Positions 35,401 to 50,400 of a stretch of DNA of 60,000 nucleotides are shown piece by piece; the first letter of the stretch is position 1; each line of letters starts with the position of its first letter. The stretch comes from Membranipora membranacea. Lineage: Eukaryota > Bryozoa > Gymnolaemata > Cheilostomatida > Membraniporidae. The notes below the pieces were generated by a model, which was not told where the DNA came from, did no database searches, and saw only the letters and a list, made by a program, of their open reading frames with translations. The stretch is from contig OU612073.1 of assembly GCA_914767715.1 (NCBI GenBank), positions 24,740,001-24,800,000 of the forward strand, given 5' to 3'. A program made the translations under genes and the position numbers.

Positions 35401-38400
35401 TGAACTCTACTGTAATATCCCTGTATCCTCCAGGTACAGATAATCCTCATAGATTCCGATAAGGAGACTGTATCGAGAGGCCGGGCCAGGATAGAAGCTA
35501 TAGATCATGTTACTACCCCTTTTATGCTATTCCTGTCAGCCAATACTGTTACGACATCCAAAGGTTTTATCGGTGAGTGGAGGTGATTGTAGCAGAGTAA
35601 AGTATGTTGGTCTAAGAGATTACATTTTCTGTATTTGCCTTGTTTCTGCACCAAAAAATTGTGATAGTTTGAAGTGAAAACACTAAAAAACCCTGAAGTC
35701 CCTGATTATTTGCCTATTAAATTCTTGATTGAGTTTTCCTTCCCCCATTATACTTAGGCTTACTATATATATATATATATATATATATTATACTGAGGCT
35801 TACTTCTTCCTAGGGATAAGCTCTTATGTTCTGCGCCTAAATATTCATCTCTAGGTGCAAATCAATTGTACTCAAAATGGACAAGTCAGTAAACATGCAT
35901 TAATATTAATGTTCTGCAGAAAATATGCTCCTGGCGATTAGAGAGACACCAAATAAAGTAGTGGTGCCATCGCTGAGAGGTAAGAATATGAGAAAAGAGA
36001 GATTAACATGGGCTCTGAACATAAACAGAGCTGAGACGGTGAATCTGGAGCAGCAGCAGAGTCCTCTGGAGATGCCTTTAATCAATAATGAAGCCTTCAT
36101 GATTCGTACTGATCTATATAAGGTGAGTCATCTCCTCCGGTTTTGTCTCGAAAATAATATACAGTATTGTGTTAGTAGAGCACACAAGTGCTAATTTTAT
36201 ACTTTGGTGAAGATCAGAAAATAGCCAAAGGGCTGTATTACGTACTGATGGAACATTTTCTGAGAAATCATCATCATAATCGAAACACTAAGTCCGATCA
36301 GTTCATTCCTATATGTAACCCAGTGGTTTATAGTATAAATGACTAGCTGCGTAAAACTGATAATGGTCGAATCCTTTTTTTTGTCTAAAGTAAACACGAT
36401 GGTGTGTATATAAAAACAGTTAAGTTGCATGAAGAGACATTGTCTGCTGCCTGCCTGCCTGCCTGCCTGCTTGTGTGCTCTTTATACAGGGCTGACTTAT
36501 ATAAGTTGAAAACTTTACATGACAAAAGATACCAGCTGAATTTTGATTGTTTGCATGCCTGTGAAGCAGTTGATGTCCATTACGAAAACAATGAACTGTA
36601 ATGAATCCACAGAAATCTGCTAGTGTAGTGCTAGGACCAACAAATTAGTGTATTGCATGATCGATTCCGCTCCGTAATCTCCGAACTTTTCAACAAGGCT
36701 AAACATTTGTTCACATAGTTTTCTAAGCATTTACCAACCAGGTTTTATTATACCATTAGTGTCGATAATGTGACTGTATAAAAGATTCCATCAGTTTCTG
36801 CCAACTGTATCTTTACATATGTTTATACACAAATAAGTTGATAGCAACATCCTTACTGTACACACAATCCCTTCTTTTCCCACAGGAGACTTTTCTTTCC
36901 AGGATCTCTATCCTTATCTTTTGTAGACTGTTGGGGGGTATGATAAGTTCTTCTATAAGAATGATGACGCAGACAGGATAGCGTTCTCACTGGCACTGTG
37001 GTTATGTGGAGGATCTATCGTCATGTCCACATGTGCCAGTATCTATCCAGCTCCTGGATCTACGCTTCACTATGAGTCGGCCATTAAACACCTTCAGCAT
37101 GCTAAATACATACAACAAGTGTTTGGTGGTGGCTTACATGATCACTTTACTTATCCGGGGATAGAGTTCTATAAACCATCAGCGTATGATAACGAGGTAA
37201 GACTTTACTAGTCCGGGGAAAGAGTTCTATAAACCATCAGCGTATGATAACGAGGTAAGACTTTACTTGTCCGGGGAAAGAGTTCTATAAACCATCAGCG
37301 TATGATAACGAGGTAAGACTTTACTTGTCCGGGGATAGAGTTCTATAAACCATCAGCGCATGATAACGAGGTAAGACTTTACTTGTCCGGGGATAGAGTT
37401 CTATAAACCATCAGCGTATGATAACGAGGTAAGACTTTACTTGTCCGGGGATAGAGTTTTATAAACCATCAGCGTATGATAACGAGGTAAGACTTTACTT
37501 GTCCGGGGATAGAGTTCTATAAACCATCAGCGTATGATAACGAGGTAAGACTTTACTTGTCCGGGGATAGAGTTCTATAAACCATCAGCGTATGATAACG
37601 AGGTAAGACTTTACTTGTCCGGGGATAGAGTTTTATAAACCATCAGCGTATGATAACGAGGTAAGACTTTACTTGTCCGGGGATAGAGTTCTATAAACCA
37701 TCAGCGTATGATAACGAGGTAAGACTTTACTTGTCCGGGGAAAGAGTTCTATAAACCATCAGCGTATGATAACGAGGTAAGACTTTACTTGTCCGGGGAT
37801 AGAGTTCTATAAACCATCAGCGTATGATAACGAGGTAAGACTTTACTTGTCCGGGGAAAGAGTTCTATAAACCATCAGCGTATGATAACGAGGTAAGACT
37901 TTACTTGTCCGGGGAAAGAGTTCTATAAACCATCAGCGTATGATAACGAGGTAAGACTTTACTTGTCCGGGGATAGAGTTCTATAAACCATCAGCGTATG
38001 ATAACGAGGTAAGACTTTACTTGTCCGGGGATAGAGTTCTATAAACCATCAGCGTATGATAACGAGGTAAGACTTTACTTGTCCGGGGAAAGAGTTCTAT
38101 AAACCATCAGCGTATGATAACGAGGTAAGACTTTACTTGTCCGGGGAAAGAGTTCTATAAACCATCAGCGTATGATAACGAGGTAAGACTTTACTTGTCC
38201 GGGGATAGAGTTCTATAAACCATCAGCGTATGATAACGAGGTAAGACTTTACTTGTCCGGGGATAGAGTTCTATAAACCATCAGCGTATGATAACGAGGT
38301 AAGACTTTACTTGTCCGGGGATAGAGTTCTATAAACCATCAGCGTATGATAACGAGGTAAGACTTTACTTGTCCGGGGAAAGAGTTTTATAAACCATCAG

Positions 38401-41400
38401 CGTATGATAACGAGGTAAGACTTTACTTGTCCGGGGATAGAGTTCTATAAACCATCAGCGTATGATAACGAGGTAAGACTTTACTAGTCCGGGGATAGAG
38501 TTCTATAAACCATCAGCGTATGATAACGAGGTAAGACTTTACTTGTCCGGGGATAGAGTTCTATAAACCATCAGCGTATGATAACGAGGTAAGACTTTAC
38601 TTGTCCGGGGAAAGAGTTCTATAAACCATCAGCGTATGATAACGAGGTAAGACTTTACTTGTCCGGGGAAAGAGTTCTATAAACCATCAGCGTATGATAA
38701 CGAGGTAAGACTTTACTTGTCTGGGGAAAGAGTTCTATAAACCATCAGCGTATGATAACGAGGTAAGACTTTACTTGTCCGGGGATAGAGTTCTATAAAC
38801 CATCAGCGTATGATAACGAGGTAAGACTTTACTTGTCCGGGGATAGAGTTCTATAAACCATCAGCGTATGATAACGAGGTAAGACTTTACTTGTCCGGGG
38901 ATAGAGTTCTATAAACCATCAGCGTATGATAACGAGGTAAGACTTTACTAGTCCGGGGATAGAGTTCTATAAACCATCAGCGTATGATAACGAGGTAAGA
39001 CTTTACTTGTCCGGGGAAAGAGTTCTATAAACCATCAGCGTATGATAACGAGGTAAGACTTTACTTGTCCGGGGAAAGAGTTCTATAAACCATCAGCGTA
39101 TGATAACGAGGTAAGACTTTACTTGTCCGGGGATAGAGTTCTATAAACCATCAGCGTATGATAACGAGGTAAGACTTTACTTGTCCGGGGATAGAGTTCT
39201 ATAAACCATCAGCGTATGATAACGAGGTAAGACTTTACTTGTCCGGGGAAAGAGTTCTATAAACCATCAGCGTATGATAACGAGGTAAGACTTTACTAGT
39301 CCTGGGAAAGAGTTCTATAAACCATCAGCGTATGATAACGAGGTAAGACTTTACTAGTCCGGGGAAAGAGTTCTATAAACCATCAGCGTATGATAACGAG
39401 GTAAGACTTTACTTGTCCGGGGAAAGAGTTCTATAAACCATCAGCGTATGATAACGAGGTAAGACTTTACTAGTCCGGGGAAAGAGTTCTATAAACCATC
39501 AGCGTATGATAACGAGGTAAGACTTTACTAGTCCGGGGAAAGAGTTCTATAAACCATCAGCGTATGATAACGAGGTAAGACTTTACTTGTCCGGGGATAG
39601 AGTTCTATAAACCATCAGCGTATGATAACGAGGTAAGACTTTACTTGTCCGGGGATAGAGTTCTATAAACCATCAGCGTATGATAACGAGGTAAGACTTT
39701 ACTTGTCCGGGGAAAGAGTTCTATAAACCATCAGCGTATGATAACGAGGTAAGACTTTACTTGTCCGGGGATAGAGTTCTATAAACCATCAGCGTATGAT
39801 AACGAGGTAAGACTTTACTTGTCCGGGGATAGAGTTCTATAAACCATCAGCGTATGATAACGAGGTAAGACTTTACTTGTCCGGGGAAAGAGTTCTATAA
39901 ACCATCAGCGTATGATAACGAGGTAAGACTTTACTTATCCGGGGAAAGAGTTCTATAAACCATCAGCGTATGATAACGAGGTAAGACTTTACTTGTCCGG
40001 GGATAGAGTTCTATAAACCATCAGCGTATGATAACGAGGTAAGACTTTACTTGTCCGGGGATAGAGTTCTATAAACCATCAGCGTATGATAACGAGGTAA
40101 GACTTTACTTGTCCGGGGAAAGAGTTCTATAAACCATCAGCGTATGATAACGAGGTAAGACTTTACTTGTCCGGGGAAAGAGTTCTATAAACCATCAGCG
40201 TATGATAACGAGGTAAGACTTTACTTGTCCGGGGATAGAGTTCTATAAACCATCAGCGTATGATAACGAGGTAAGACTTTACTTGTCCGGGGAAAGAGTT
40301 TTATAAACCATCAGCGTATGATAACGAGGTAAGACTTTACTTGTCCGGGGAAAGAGTTCTATAAACCATCAGCGTATGATAACGAGGTAAGACTTTACTT
40401 GTCCGGGGAAAGAGTTTTATAAACCATCAGCGTATGATAACGAGGTAAGACTTTACTTGTCCGGGGATAGAGTTCTATAAACCATCAGCGTATGATAACG
40501 AGGTAAGACTTTACTTGTCCGGGGATAGAGTTCTATAAACCATCAGCGTATGATAACGAGGTAAGACTTTACTTGTCCGGGGAAAGAGTTCTATAAACCA
40601 TCAGCGTATGATAACGAGGTAAGACTTTACTTGTCCGGGGATAGAGTTCTATAAACCATCAGCGTATGATAACGAGGTAAGACTTTACTTGTCCGGGGAA
40701 AGAGTTTTATAAACCATCAGCGTATGATAACGAGGTAAGACTTTACTTGTCCGGGGAAAGAGTTCTATAAACCATCAGCGTATGATAACGAGGTAAGACT
40801 TTACTTGTCCGGGGAAAGAGTTCTATAAACCATCAGCGTATGATAACGAGGTAAGACTTTACTTGTCCGGGGATAGAGTTCTATAAACCATCAGCGTATG
40901 ATAACGAGGTAAGACTTTACTTGTCCGGGGAAAGAGTTTTATAAACCATCAGCGTATGATAACGAGGTAAGACTTTACTTGTCCGGGGAAAGAGTTCTAT
41001 AAACCATCAGCGTATGATAACGAGGTAAGACTTTACTTGTCCGGGGAAAGAGTTTTATAAACCATCAGCGTATGATAACGAGGTAAGACTTTACTTGTCC
41101 GGGGATAGAGTTCTATAAACCATCAGCGTATGATAACGAGGTAAGACTTTACTTGTCCGGGGATAGAGTTCTATAAACCATCAGCGTATGATAACGAGGT
41201 AAGACTTTACTTATCCGGGGAAAGAGTTATATAAACCATCAGCGTATGATAACGAGGTAAGACTTTACTTGTCCGGGGATAGAGTTCTATAAACCATCAG
41301 CGTATGATAACGAGGTAAGACTTTACTTGTCCGGGGAAAGAGTTCTATAAACCATCAGCGTATGATAACGAGGTAAGACTTTACTTGTCCGGGGATAGAG

Positions 41401-44400
41401 TTCTATAAACCATCAGCGTATGATAACGAGGTAAGACTTTACTTGTCCGGGGAAAGAGTTTTATAAACCATCAGCGTATGATAACGAGGTAAGACTTTAC
41501 TTGTCCGGGGAAAGAGTTCTATAAACCATCAGCGTATGATAACGAGGTAAGACTTTACTTGTCCGGGGATAGAGTTCTATAAACCATCAGCGTATGATAA
41601 CGAGGTAAGACTTTACTAGTCCGGGGAAAGAGTTCTATAAACCATCAGCGTATGATAACGAGGTAAGACTTTACTTATCCGGGGAAAGAGTTCTATAAAC
41701 CATCAGCGTATGATAACGAGGTAAGACTTTACTTGTCCGGGGAAAGAGTTCTATAAACCATCAGCGTATGATAACGAGGTAAGACTTTACTTGTCCGGGG
41801 AAAGAGTTCTATAAACCATCAGCGTATGATAACGAGGTAAGACTTTACTTATCCGGGGAAAGAGTTCTATAAACCATCAGCGTATGATAACGAGGTAAGA
41901 CTTTACTTGTCCGGGGATAGAGTTCTATAAACCATCAGCGTATGATAACGAGGTAAGACTTTACTAGTCCGGGGAAAGAGTTCTATAAACCATCAGCGTA
42001 TGATAACGAGGTAAGACTTTACTAGTCCGGGGAAAGAGTTCTATAAACCATCAGCGTATGATAACGAGGTAAGACTTTACTAGTCCTGGGAAAGAGTTCT
42101 ATAAACCATCAGCGTATGATAACGAGGTAAGACTTTACTAGTCCGGGGAAAGAGTTCTATAAACCATCAGCGTATGATAACGAGGTAAGACTTTACTTGT
42201 CCGGGGAAAGAGTTCTATAAACCATCAGCGTATGATAACGAGGTAAGACTTTACTAGTCCGGGGAAAGAGTTCTATAAACCATCAGCGTATGATAACGAG
42301 GTAAGACTTTACTTGTCCGGGGATAGAGTTCTATAAACCATCAGCGTATGATAACGAGGTAAGACTTTACTTGTCCGGGGATAGAGTTCTATAAACCATC
42401 AGCGTATGATAACGAGGTAAGACTTTACTTGTCCGGGGAAAGAGTTCTATAAACCATCAGCGTATGATAACGAGGTAAGACTTTACTTGTCCGGGGATAG
42501 AGTTCTATAAACCATCAGCGTATGATAACGAGGTAAGACTTTACTTGTCCGGGGATAGAGTTCTATAAACCATCAGCGTATGATAACGAGGTAAGACTTT
42601 ACTTGTCCGGGGAAAGAGTTCTATAAACCATCAGCGTATGATAACGAGGTAAGACTTTACTTGTCCGGGGAAAGAGTTCTATAAACCATCAGCGTATGAT
42701 AACGAGGTAAGACTTTACTTATCCGGGGAAAGAGTTCTATAAACCATCAGCATATGATAACGAGGTAAGACTTTACTTGTCCGGGGAAAGAGTTTTATAA
42801 ACCATCAGCGTATGATAACGAGGTAAGACTTTACTTGTCCGGGGAAAGAGTTCTATAAACCATCAGCGTATGATAACGAGGTAAGACTTTACTTGTCCGG
42901 GGATAGAGTTCTATAAACCATCAGCGTATGATAACGAGGTAAGGCTTTACTTGTCCGGGGATAGAGTTCTATAAACCATCAGCGTATGATAACGAGGTAA
43001 GACTTTACTTGTCCGGGGATAGAGTTCTATAAACCATCAGCGTATGATAACGAGGTAAGACTTTACTTGTCCGGGGATAGAGTTCTATAAACCATCAGCG
43101 TATGATAACGAGGTAAGACTTTACTTGTCCGGGGAAAGAGTTCTATAAACCATCAGCGTATGATAACGAGGTAAGACTTTACTTGTCCGGGGATAGAGTT
43201 CTATAAACCATCAGCGTATGATAACGAGGTAAGGCTTTACTTGTCCGGGGATAGAGTTCTATAAACCATCAGCGTATGATAACGAGGTAAGACTTTACTT
43301 GTCCGGGGAAAGAGTTCTATAAACCATCAGCGTATGATAACGAGGTAAGACTTTACTTGTCCGGGGAAAGAGTTCTATAAACCATCAGCGTATGATAACG
43401 AGGTAAGACTTTACTTGTCCGGGGATAGAGTTCTATAAACCATCAGCGTATGATAACGAGGTAAGACTTTACTTGTCCGGGGATAGAGTTCTATAAACCA
43501 TCAGCGTATGATAACGAGGTAAGACTTTACTTGTCCGGGGATAGAGTTTTATAAACCATCAGCGTATGATAACGAGGTAAGACTTTACTTGTCCGGGGAT
43601 AGAGTTCTATAAACCATCAGCGTATGATAACGAGGTAAGACTTTACTTGTCCGGGGATAGAGTTCTATAAACCATCAGCGTATGATAACGAGGTAAGACT
43701 TTACTTGTCCGGGGATAGATTTCTATAAACCATCAGCGTATGATAACGAGGTAAGGCTTTACTTGTCCGGGGATAGAGTTCTATAAACCATCAGCGTATG
43801 ATAACGAGGTAAGACTTTACTTGTCCGGGGAAAGAGTTCTATAAACCATCAGCGTATGATAACGAGGTAAGACTTTACTTGTCCGGGGATAGATTTCTAT
43901 AAACCATCAGCGTATGATAACGAGGTAAGACTTTACTTGTCCGGGGATAGATTTCTATAAACCATCAGCGTATGATAACGAGGTAAGACTTTACTTGTCC
44001 GGGGATAGATTTCTATAAACCATCAGCGTATGATAACGAGGTAAGACTTTACTTGTCCGGGGATAGAGTTCTATAAACCATCAGCGTATGATAACGAGGT
44101 AAGGCTTTACTTGTCCGGGGAAAGAGTTCTATAAACCATCAGCGTATGATAACGAGGTCAGACTTTACTTGTCCGGGGAAAGAGTTTTATAAACCATCAG
44201 CGTATGATAACGAGGTAAGGCTTTACTTGTCCGGGGAAAGAGTTCTATAAACCATCAGCGTATGATAACGAGGTAAGGCTTTACTTGTCCGGGGAAAGAG
44301 TTCTATAAACCATCAGCGTATGATAACGAGGTAAGACTTTACTTGTCCGGGGAAAGAGTTTTATAAACCATCAGCGTATGATAACGAGGTAAGGCTTTAC

Positions 44401-47400
44401 TTGTCCGGGGAAAGAGTTCTATAAACCATCAGCGTATGATAACGAGGTAAGACTTTACTTATCCGGGGATAGAGTTCTATAAACCATCAGCGTATGATAA
44501 CGAGGTAAGGCTTTACTTGTCCGGGGAAAGAGTTCTATAAACCATCAGCGTATGATAACGAGGTAAGGCTTTACTTGTCCGGGGAAAGAGTTCTATAAAC
44601 CATCAGCGTATGATAACGAGGTAAGGCTTTACTTGTCCGGGGAAAGAGTTCTATAAACCATCAGCGTATGATAACGAGGTAAGGCTTTACTTGTCCGGGG
44701 AAAGAGTTTTATAAACCATCAGCGTATGATAACGAGGTAAGGCTTTACTTGTCCGGGGAAAGAGTTCTATAAACCATCAGCGTATGATAACGAGGTAAGG
44801 CTTTACTTGTCCGGGGAAAGAGTTCTATAAACCATCAGCGTATGATAACGAGGTAAGACTTTACTTGTCCGGGGATAGAGTTCTATAAACCATCAGCGTA
44901 TGATAACGAGGTAAGACTTTACTTGTCCGGGGAAAGAGTTCTATAAACCATCAGCGTATGATAACGAGGTAAGACTTTACTTGTCCGGGGAAAGAGTTCT
45001 ATAAACCATCAGCGTATGATAACGAGGTAAGACTTTACTTGTCCGGGGATAGAGTTCTATAAACCATCAGCGTATGATAACGAGGTAAGACTTTACTTGT
45101 CCGGGGATAGAGTTCTATAAACCATCAGCGTATGATAACGAGGTAAGACTTTACTTGTCCGGGGAAAGAGTTCTATAAACCATCAGCGTATGATAACGAG
45201 GTAAGACTTTACTTGTCCGGGGATAGAGTTCTATAAACCATCAGCGTATGATAACGAGGTAAGACTTTACTTGTCCGGGGATAGAGTTCTATAAACCATC
45301 AGCGTATGATAACGAGGTAAGACTTTACTTATCCGGGGAAAGAGTTCTATAAACCATCAGCGTATGATAACGAGGTAAGACTTTACTTGTCCGGGGATAG
45401 AGTTCTATAAACCATCAGCGTATGATAACGAGGTAAGACTTTACTTGTCCGGGGAAAGAGTTCTATAAACCATCAGCGCATGATAACGAGGTAAGACTTT
45501 ACTTGTCCGGGGAAAGAGTTCTATAAACCATCAGCGTATGATAACGAGGTAAGACTTTACTTGTCCGGGGATAGAGTTCTATAAACCATCAGCGTATGAT
45601 AACGAGGTAAGACTTTACTTGTCCGGGGAAAGAGTTTTATAAACCATCAGCGTATGATAACGAGGTAAGACTTTACTTGTCCGGGGAAAGAGTTCTATAA
45701 ACCATCAGCGTATGATAACGAGGTAAGACTTTACTTATCCGGGGAAAGAGTTCTATAAACCATCAGCGTATGATAACGAGGTAAGACTTTACTTGTCCGG
45801 GGATAGAGTTCTATAAACCATCAGCGTATGATAACGAGGTAAGACTTTACTAGTCCGGGGAAAGAGTTCTATAAACCATCAGCGTATGATAACGAGGTAA
45901 GACTTTACTAGTCCGGGGAAAGAGTTCTATAAACCATCAGCGTATGATAACGAGGTAAGACTTTACTAGTCCGGGGAAAGAGTTCTATAAACCATCAGCG
46001 TATGATAACGAGGTAAGACTTTACTAGTCCTGGGAAAGAGTTCTATAAACCATCAGCGTATGATAACGAGGTAAGACTTTACTAGTCCGGGGAAAGAGTT
46101 CTATAAACCATCAGCGTATGATAACGAGGTAAGACTTTACTTGTCCGGGGAAAGAGTTCTATAAACCATCAGCGTATGATAACGAGGTAAGACTTTACTA
46201 GTCCGGGGAAAGAGTTCTATAAACCATCAGCGTATGATAACGAGGTAAGACTTTACTTGTCCGGGGATAGAGTTCTATAAACCATCAGCGTATGATAACG
46301 AGGTAAGACTTTACTTGTCCGGGGATAGAGTTCTATAAACCATCAGCGTATGATAACGAGGTAAGACTTTACTTGTCCGGGGAAAGAGTTCTATAAACCA
46401 TCAGCGTATGATAACGAGGTAAGACTTTACTTGTCCGGGGATAGAGTTCTATAAACCATCAGCGTATGATAACGAGGTAAGACTTTACTTGTCCGGGGAT
46501 AGAGTTCTATAAACCATCAGCGTATGATAACGAGGTAAGACTTTACTTGTCCGGGGAAAGAGTTCTATAAACCATCAGCGTATGATAACGAGGTAAGACT
46601 TTACTTGTCCGGGGAAAGAGTTCTATAAACCATCAGCGTATGATAACGAGGTAAGACTTTACTTGTCCGGGGAAAGAGTTCTATAAACCATCAGCGTATG
46701 ATAACGAGGTAAGACTTTACATATCCGGGGATAGAGTTCTATAAACCATCAGCGTATGATAACGAGGTAAGACTTTACTTGTCCGGGGATAGAGTTCTAT
46801 AAACCATCAGCGTATGATAACGAGGTAAGGCTTTACTTGTCCGGGGATAGATTTCTATAAACCATCAGCGTATGATAACGAGGTAAGACTTTACTTATCC
46901 GGGGAAAGAGTTCTATAAACCATCAGCATATGATAACGAGGTAAGACTTTACTTGTCCGGGGAAAGAGTTTTATAAACCATCAGCGTATGATAACGAGGT
47001 AAGACTTTACTTGTCCGGGGAAAGAGTTCTATAAACCATCAGCGTATGATAACGAGGTAAGACTTTACTTGTCCGGGGATAGAGTTCTATAAACCATCAG
47101 CGTATGATAACGAGGTAAGGCTTTACTTGTCCGGGGATAGAGTTCTATAAACCATCAGCGTATGATAACGAGGTAAGACTTTACTTGTCCGGGGATAGAG
47201 TTCTATAAACCATCAGCGTATGATAACGAGGTAAGACTTTACTTGTCCGGGGATAGAGTTCTATAAACCATCAGCGTATGATAACGAGGTAAGACTTTAC
47301 TTGTCCGGGGAAAGAGTTCTATAAACCATCAGCGTATGATAACGAGGTAAGACTTTACTTGTCCGGGGATAGAGTTCTATAAACCATCAGCGTATGATAA

Positions 47401-50400
47401 CGAGGTAAGGCTTTACTTGTCCGGGGATAGAGTTCTATAAACCATCAGCGTATGATAACGAGGTAAGACTTTACTTGTCCGGGGAAAGAGTTCTATAAAC
47501 CATCAGCGTATGATAACGAGGTAAGGCTTTACTTGTCCGGGGAAAGAGTTCTATAAACCATCAGCGTATGATAACGAGGTAAGACTTTACTTATCCGGGG
47601 ATAGAGTTCTATAAACCATCAGCGTATGATAACGAGGTAAGACTTTACTTGTCCGGGGAAAGAGTTCTATAAACCATCAGCGTATGATAACGAGGTAAGA
47701 CTTTACTTGTCCGGGGAAAGAGTTCTATAAACCATCAGCGTATGATAACGAGGTAAGACTTTACTTATCCGGGGATAGAGTTCTATAAACCATCAGCGTA
47801 TGATAACGAGGTAAGACTTTACTTGTCCGGGGATAGATTTCTATAAACCATCAGCGTATGATAACGAGGTAAGACTTTACTTGTCCGGGGATAGAGTTCT
47901 ATAAACCATCAGCGTATGATAACGAGGTAAGACTTTACTTGTCCGGGGATAGAGTTTTATAAACCATCAGCGTATGATAACGAGGTAAGGCTTTACTTGT
48001 CCGGGGAAAGAGTTCTATAAACCATCAGCGTATGATAACGAGGTCAGACTTTACTTGTCCGGGGAAAGAGTTTTATAAACCATCAGCGTATGATAACGAG
48101 GTAAGGCTTTACTTGTCCGGGGAAAGAGTTCTATAAACCATCAGCGTATGATAACGAGGTAAGGCTTTACTTGTCCGGGGAAAGAGTTCTATAAACCATC
48201 AGCGTATGATAACGAGGTAAGACTTTACTTGTCCGGGGAAAGAGTTTTATAAACCATCAGCGTATGATAACGAGGTAAGGCTTTACTTGTCCGGGGAAAG
48301 AGTTTTATAAACCATCAGCGTATGATAACGAGGTAAGGCTTTACTTGTCCGGGGAAAGAGTTCTATAAACCATCAGCGTATGATAACGAGGTAAGGCTTT
48401 ACTTGTCCGGGGAAAGAGTTCTATAAACCATCAGCGTATGATAACGAGGTAAGGCTTTACTTGTCCGGGGAAAGAGTTCTATAAACCATCAGCGTATGAT
48501 AACGAGGTAAGACTTTACTTGTCCGGGGATAGAGTTCTATAAACCATCAGCGTATGATAACGAGGTCAGGCTTTACTTGTCCGGGGAAAGAGTTTTATAA
48601 ACCATCAGCGTATGATAACGAGGTAAGGCTTTACTTGTCCGGGGAAAGAGTTCTATAAACCATCAGCGTATGATAACGAGGTAAGGCTTTACTTGTCCGG
48701 GGAAAGAGTTCTATAAACCATCAGCGTATGATAACGAGGTAAGACTTTACTTGTCCGGGGATAGAGTTCTATAAACCATCAGCGTATGATAACGAGGTAA
48801 GACTTTACTTATCCGGGGATAGAGTTCTATAAACCATCAGCGTATGATAACGAGGTAAGACTTTACTTGTCCGGGGAAAGAGTTCTATAAACCATCAGCG
48901 TATGATAACGAGGTAAGACTTTACTAGTCCGGGGATAGAGTTCTATAAACCATCAGCGTATGATAACGAGGTAAGACTTTACTTGTCCGGGGATAGAGTT
49001 CTATAAACCATCAGCGTATGATAACGAGGTAAGGCTTTACTTGTCCGGGGAAAGAGTTTTATAAACCATCAGCGTATGATAACGAGGTAAGACTTTACTT
49101 GTCCGGGGATAGAGTTCTATAAACCATCAGCGTATGATAACGAGGTAAGGCTTAACTTGTCCGGGGATAGAGTTCTATAAACCATCAGCGTATGATAACG
49201 AGGTAAGACTTTACTTATCCGGGGAAAGAGTTCTATAAACCATCAGCGTATGATAACGAGGTAAGGCTTTACTTGTCCGGGGAAAGAGTTCTATAAACCA
49301 TCAGCGTATGATAACGAGGTAAGGCTTTACTTGTCCGGGGAAAGAGTTCTATAAACCATCAGCGTATGATAACGAGGTCAGACTTTACTTGTCCGGGGAA
49401 AGAGTTTTATAAACCATCAGCGTATGATAACGAGGTAAGGCTTTACTTGTCCGGGGAAAGAGTTCTATAAACCATCAGCGTATGATAACGAGGTAAGGCT
49501 TTACTTGTCCGGGGAAAGAGTTCTATAAACCATCAGCGTATGATAACGAGGTAAGACTTTACTTGTCCGGGGAAAGAGTTTTATAAACCATCAGCGTATG
49601 ATAACGAGGTAAGGCTTTACTTGTCCGGGGAAAGAGTTTTATAAACCATCAGCGTATGATAACGAGGTAAGGCTTTACTTGTCCGGGGAAAGAGTTCTAT
49701 AAACCATCAGCGTATGATAACGAGGTAAGGCTTTACTTGTCCGGGGAAAGAGTTCTATAAACCATCAGCGTATGATAACGAGGTAAGGCTTTACTTGTCC
49801 GGGGAAAGAGTTCTATAAACCATCAGCGTATGATAACGAGGTAAGGCTTTACTTGTCCGGGGAAAGAGTTTTATAAACCATCAGCGTATGATAACGAGGT
49901 AAGGCTTTACTTGTCCGGGGAAAGAGTTCTATAAACCATCAGCGTATGATAACGAGGTAAGACTTTACTTGTCCGGGGATAGAGTTCTATAAACCATCAG
50001 CGTATGATAACGAGGTAAGACTTTACTTATCCGGGGATAGAGTTCTATAAACCATCAGCGTATGATAACGAGGTAAGACTTTACTTGTCCGGGGAAAGAG
50101 TTCTATAAACCATCAGCGTATGATAACGAGGTAAGACTTTACTTGTCCGGGGATAGAGTTCTATAAACCATCAGCGTATGATAACGAGGTAAGGCTTTAC
50201 TTGTCCGGGGAAAGAGTTTTATAAACCATCAGCGTATGATAACGAGGTAAGACTTTACTTGTCCGGGGATAGAGTTCTATAAACCATCAGCGTATGATAA
50301 CGAGGTAAGGCTTAACTTGTCCGGGGATAGAGTTCTATAAACCATCAGCGTATGATAACGAGGTAAGACTTTACTTATCCGGGGAAAGAGTTCTATAAAC

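Noticed and set aside
34029-35462. Overlapping forward ORFs of 477, 397 and 356 codons with a YYPCTVLSLYC-type repeat
   Set aside because: All three forward frames are open because the 16/21-bp minisatellite has few stop codons. The three translations are the same peptide rotated by frame, and the DNA lies in intron 2 of the GALNT-like gene.
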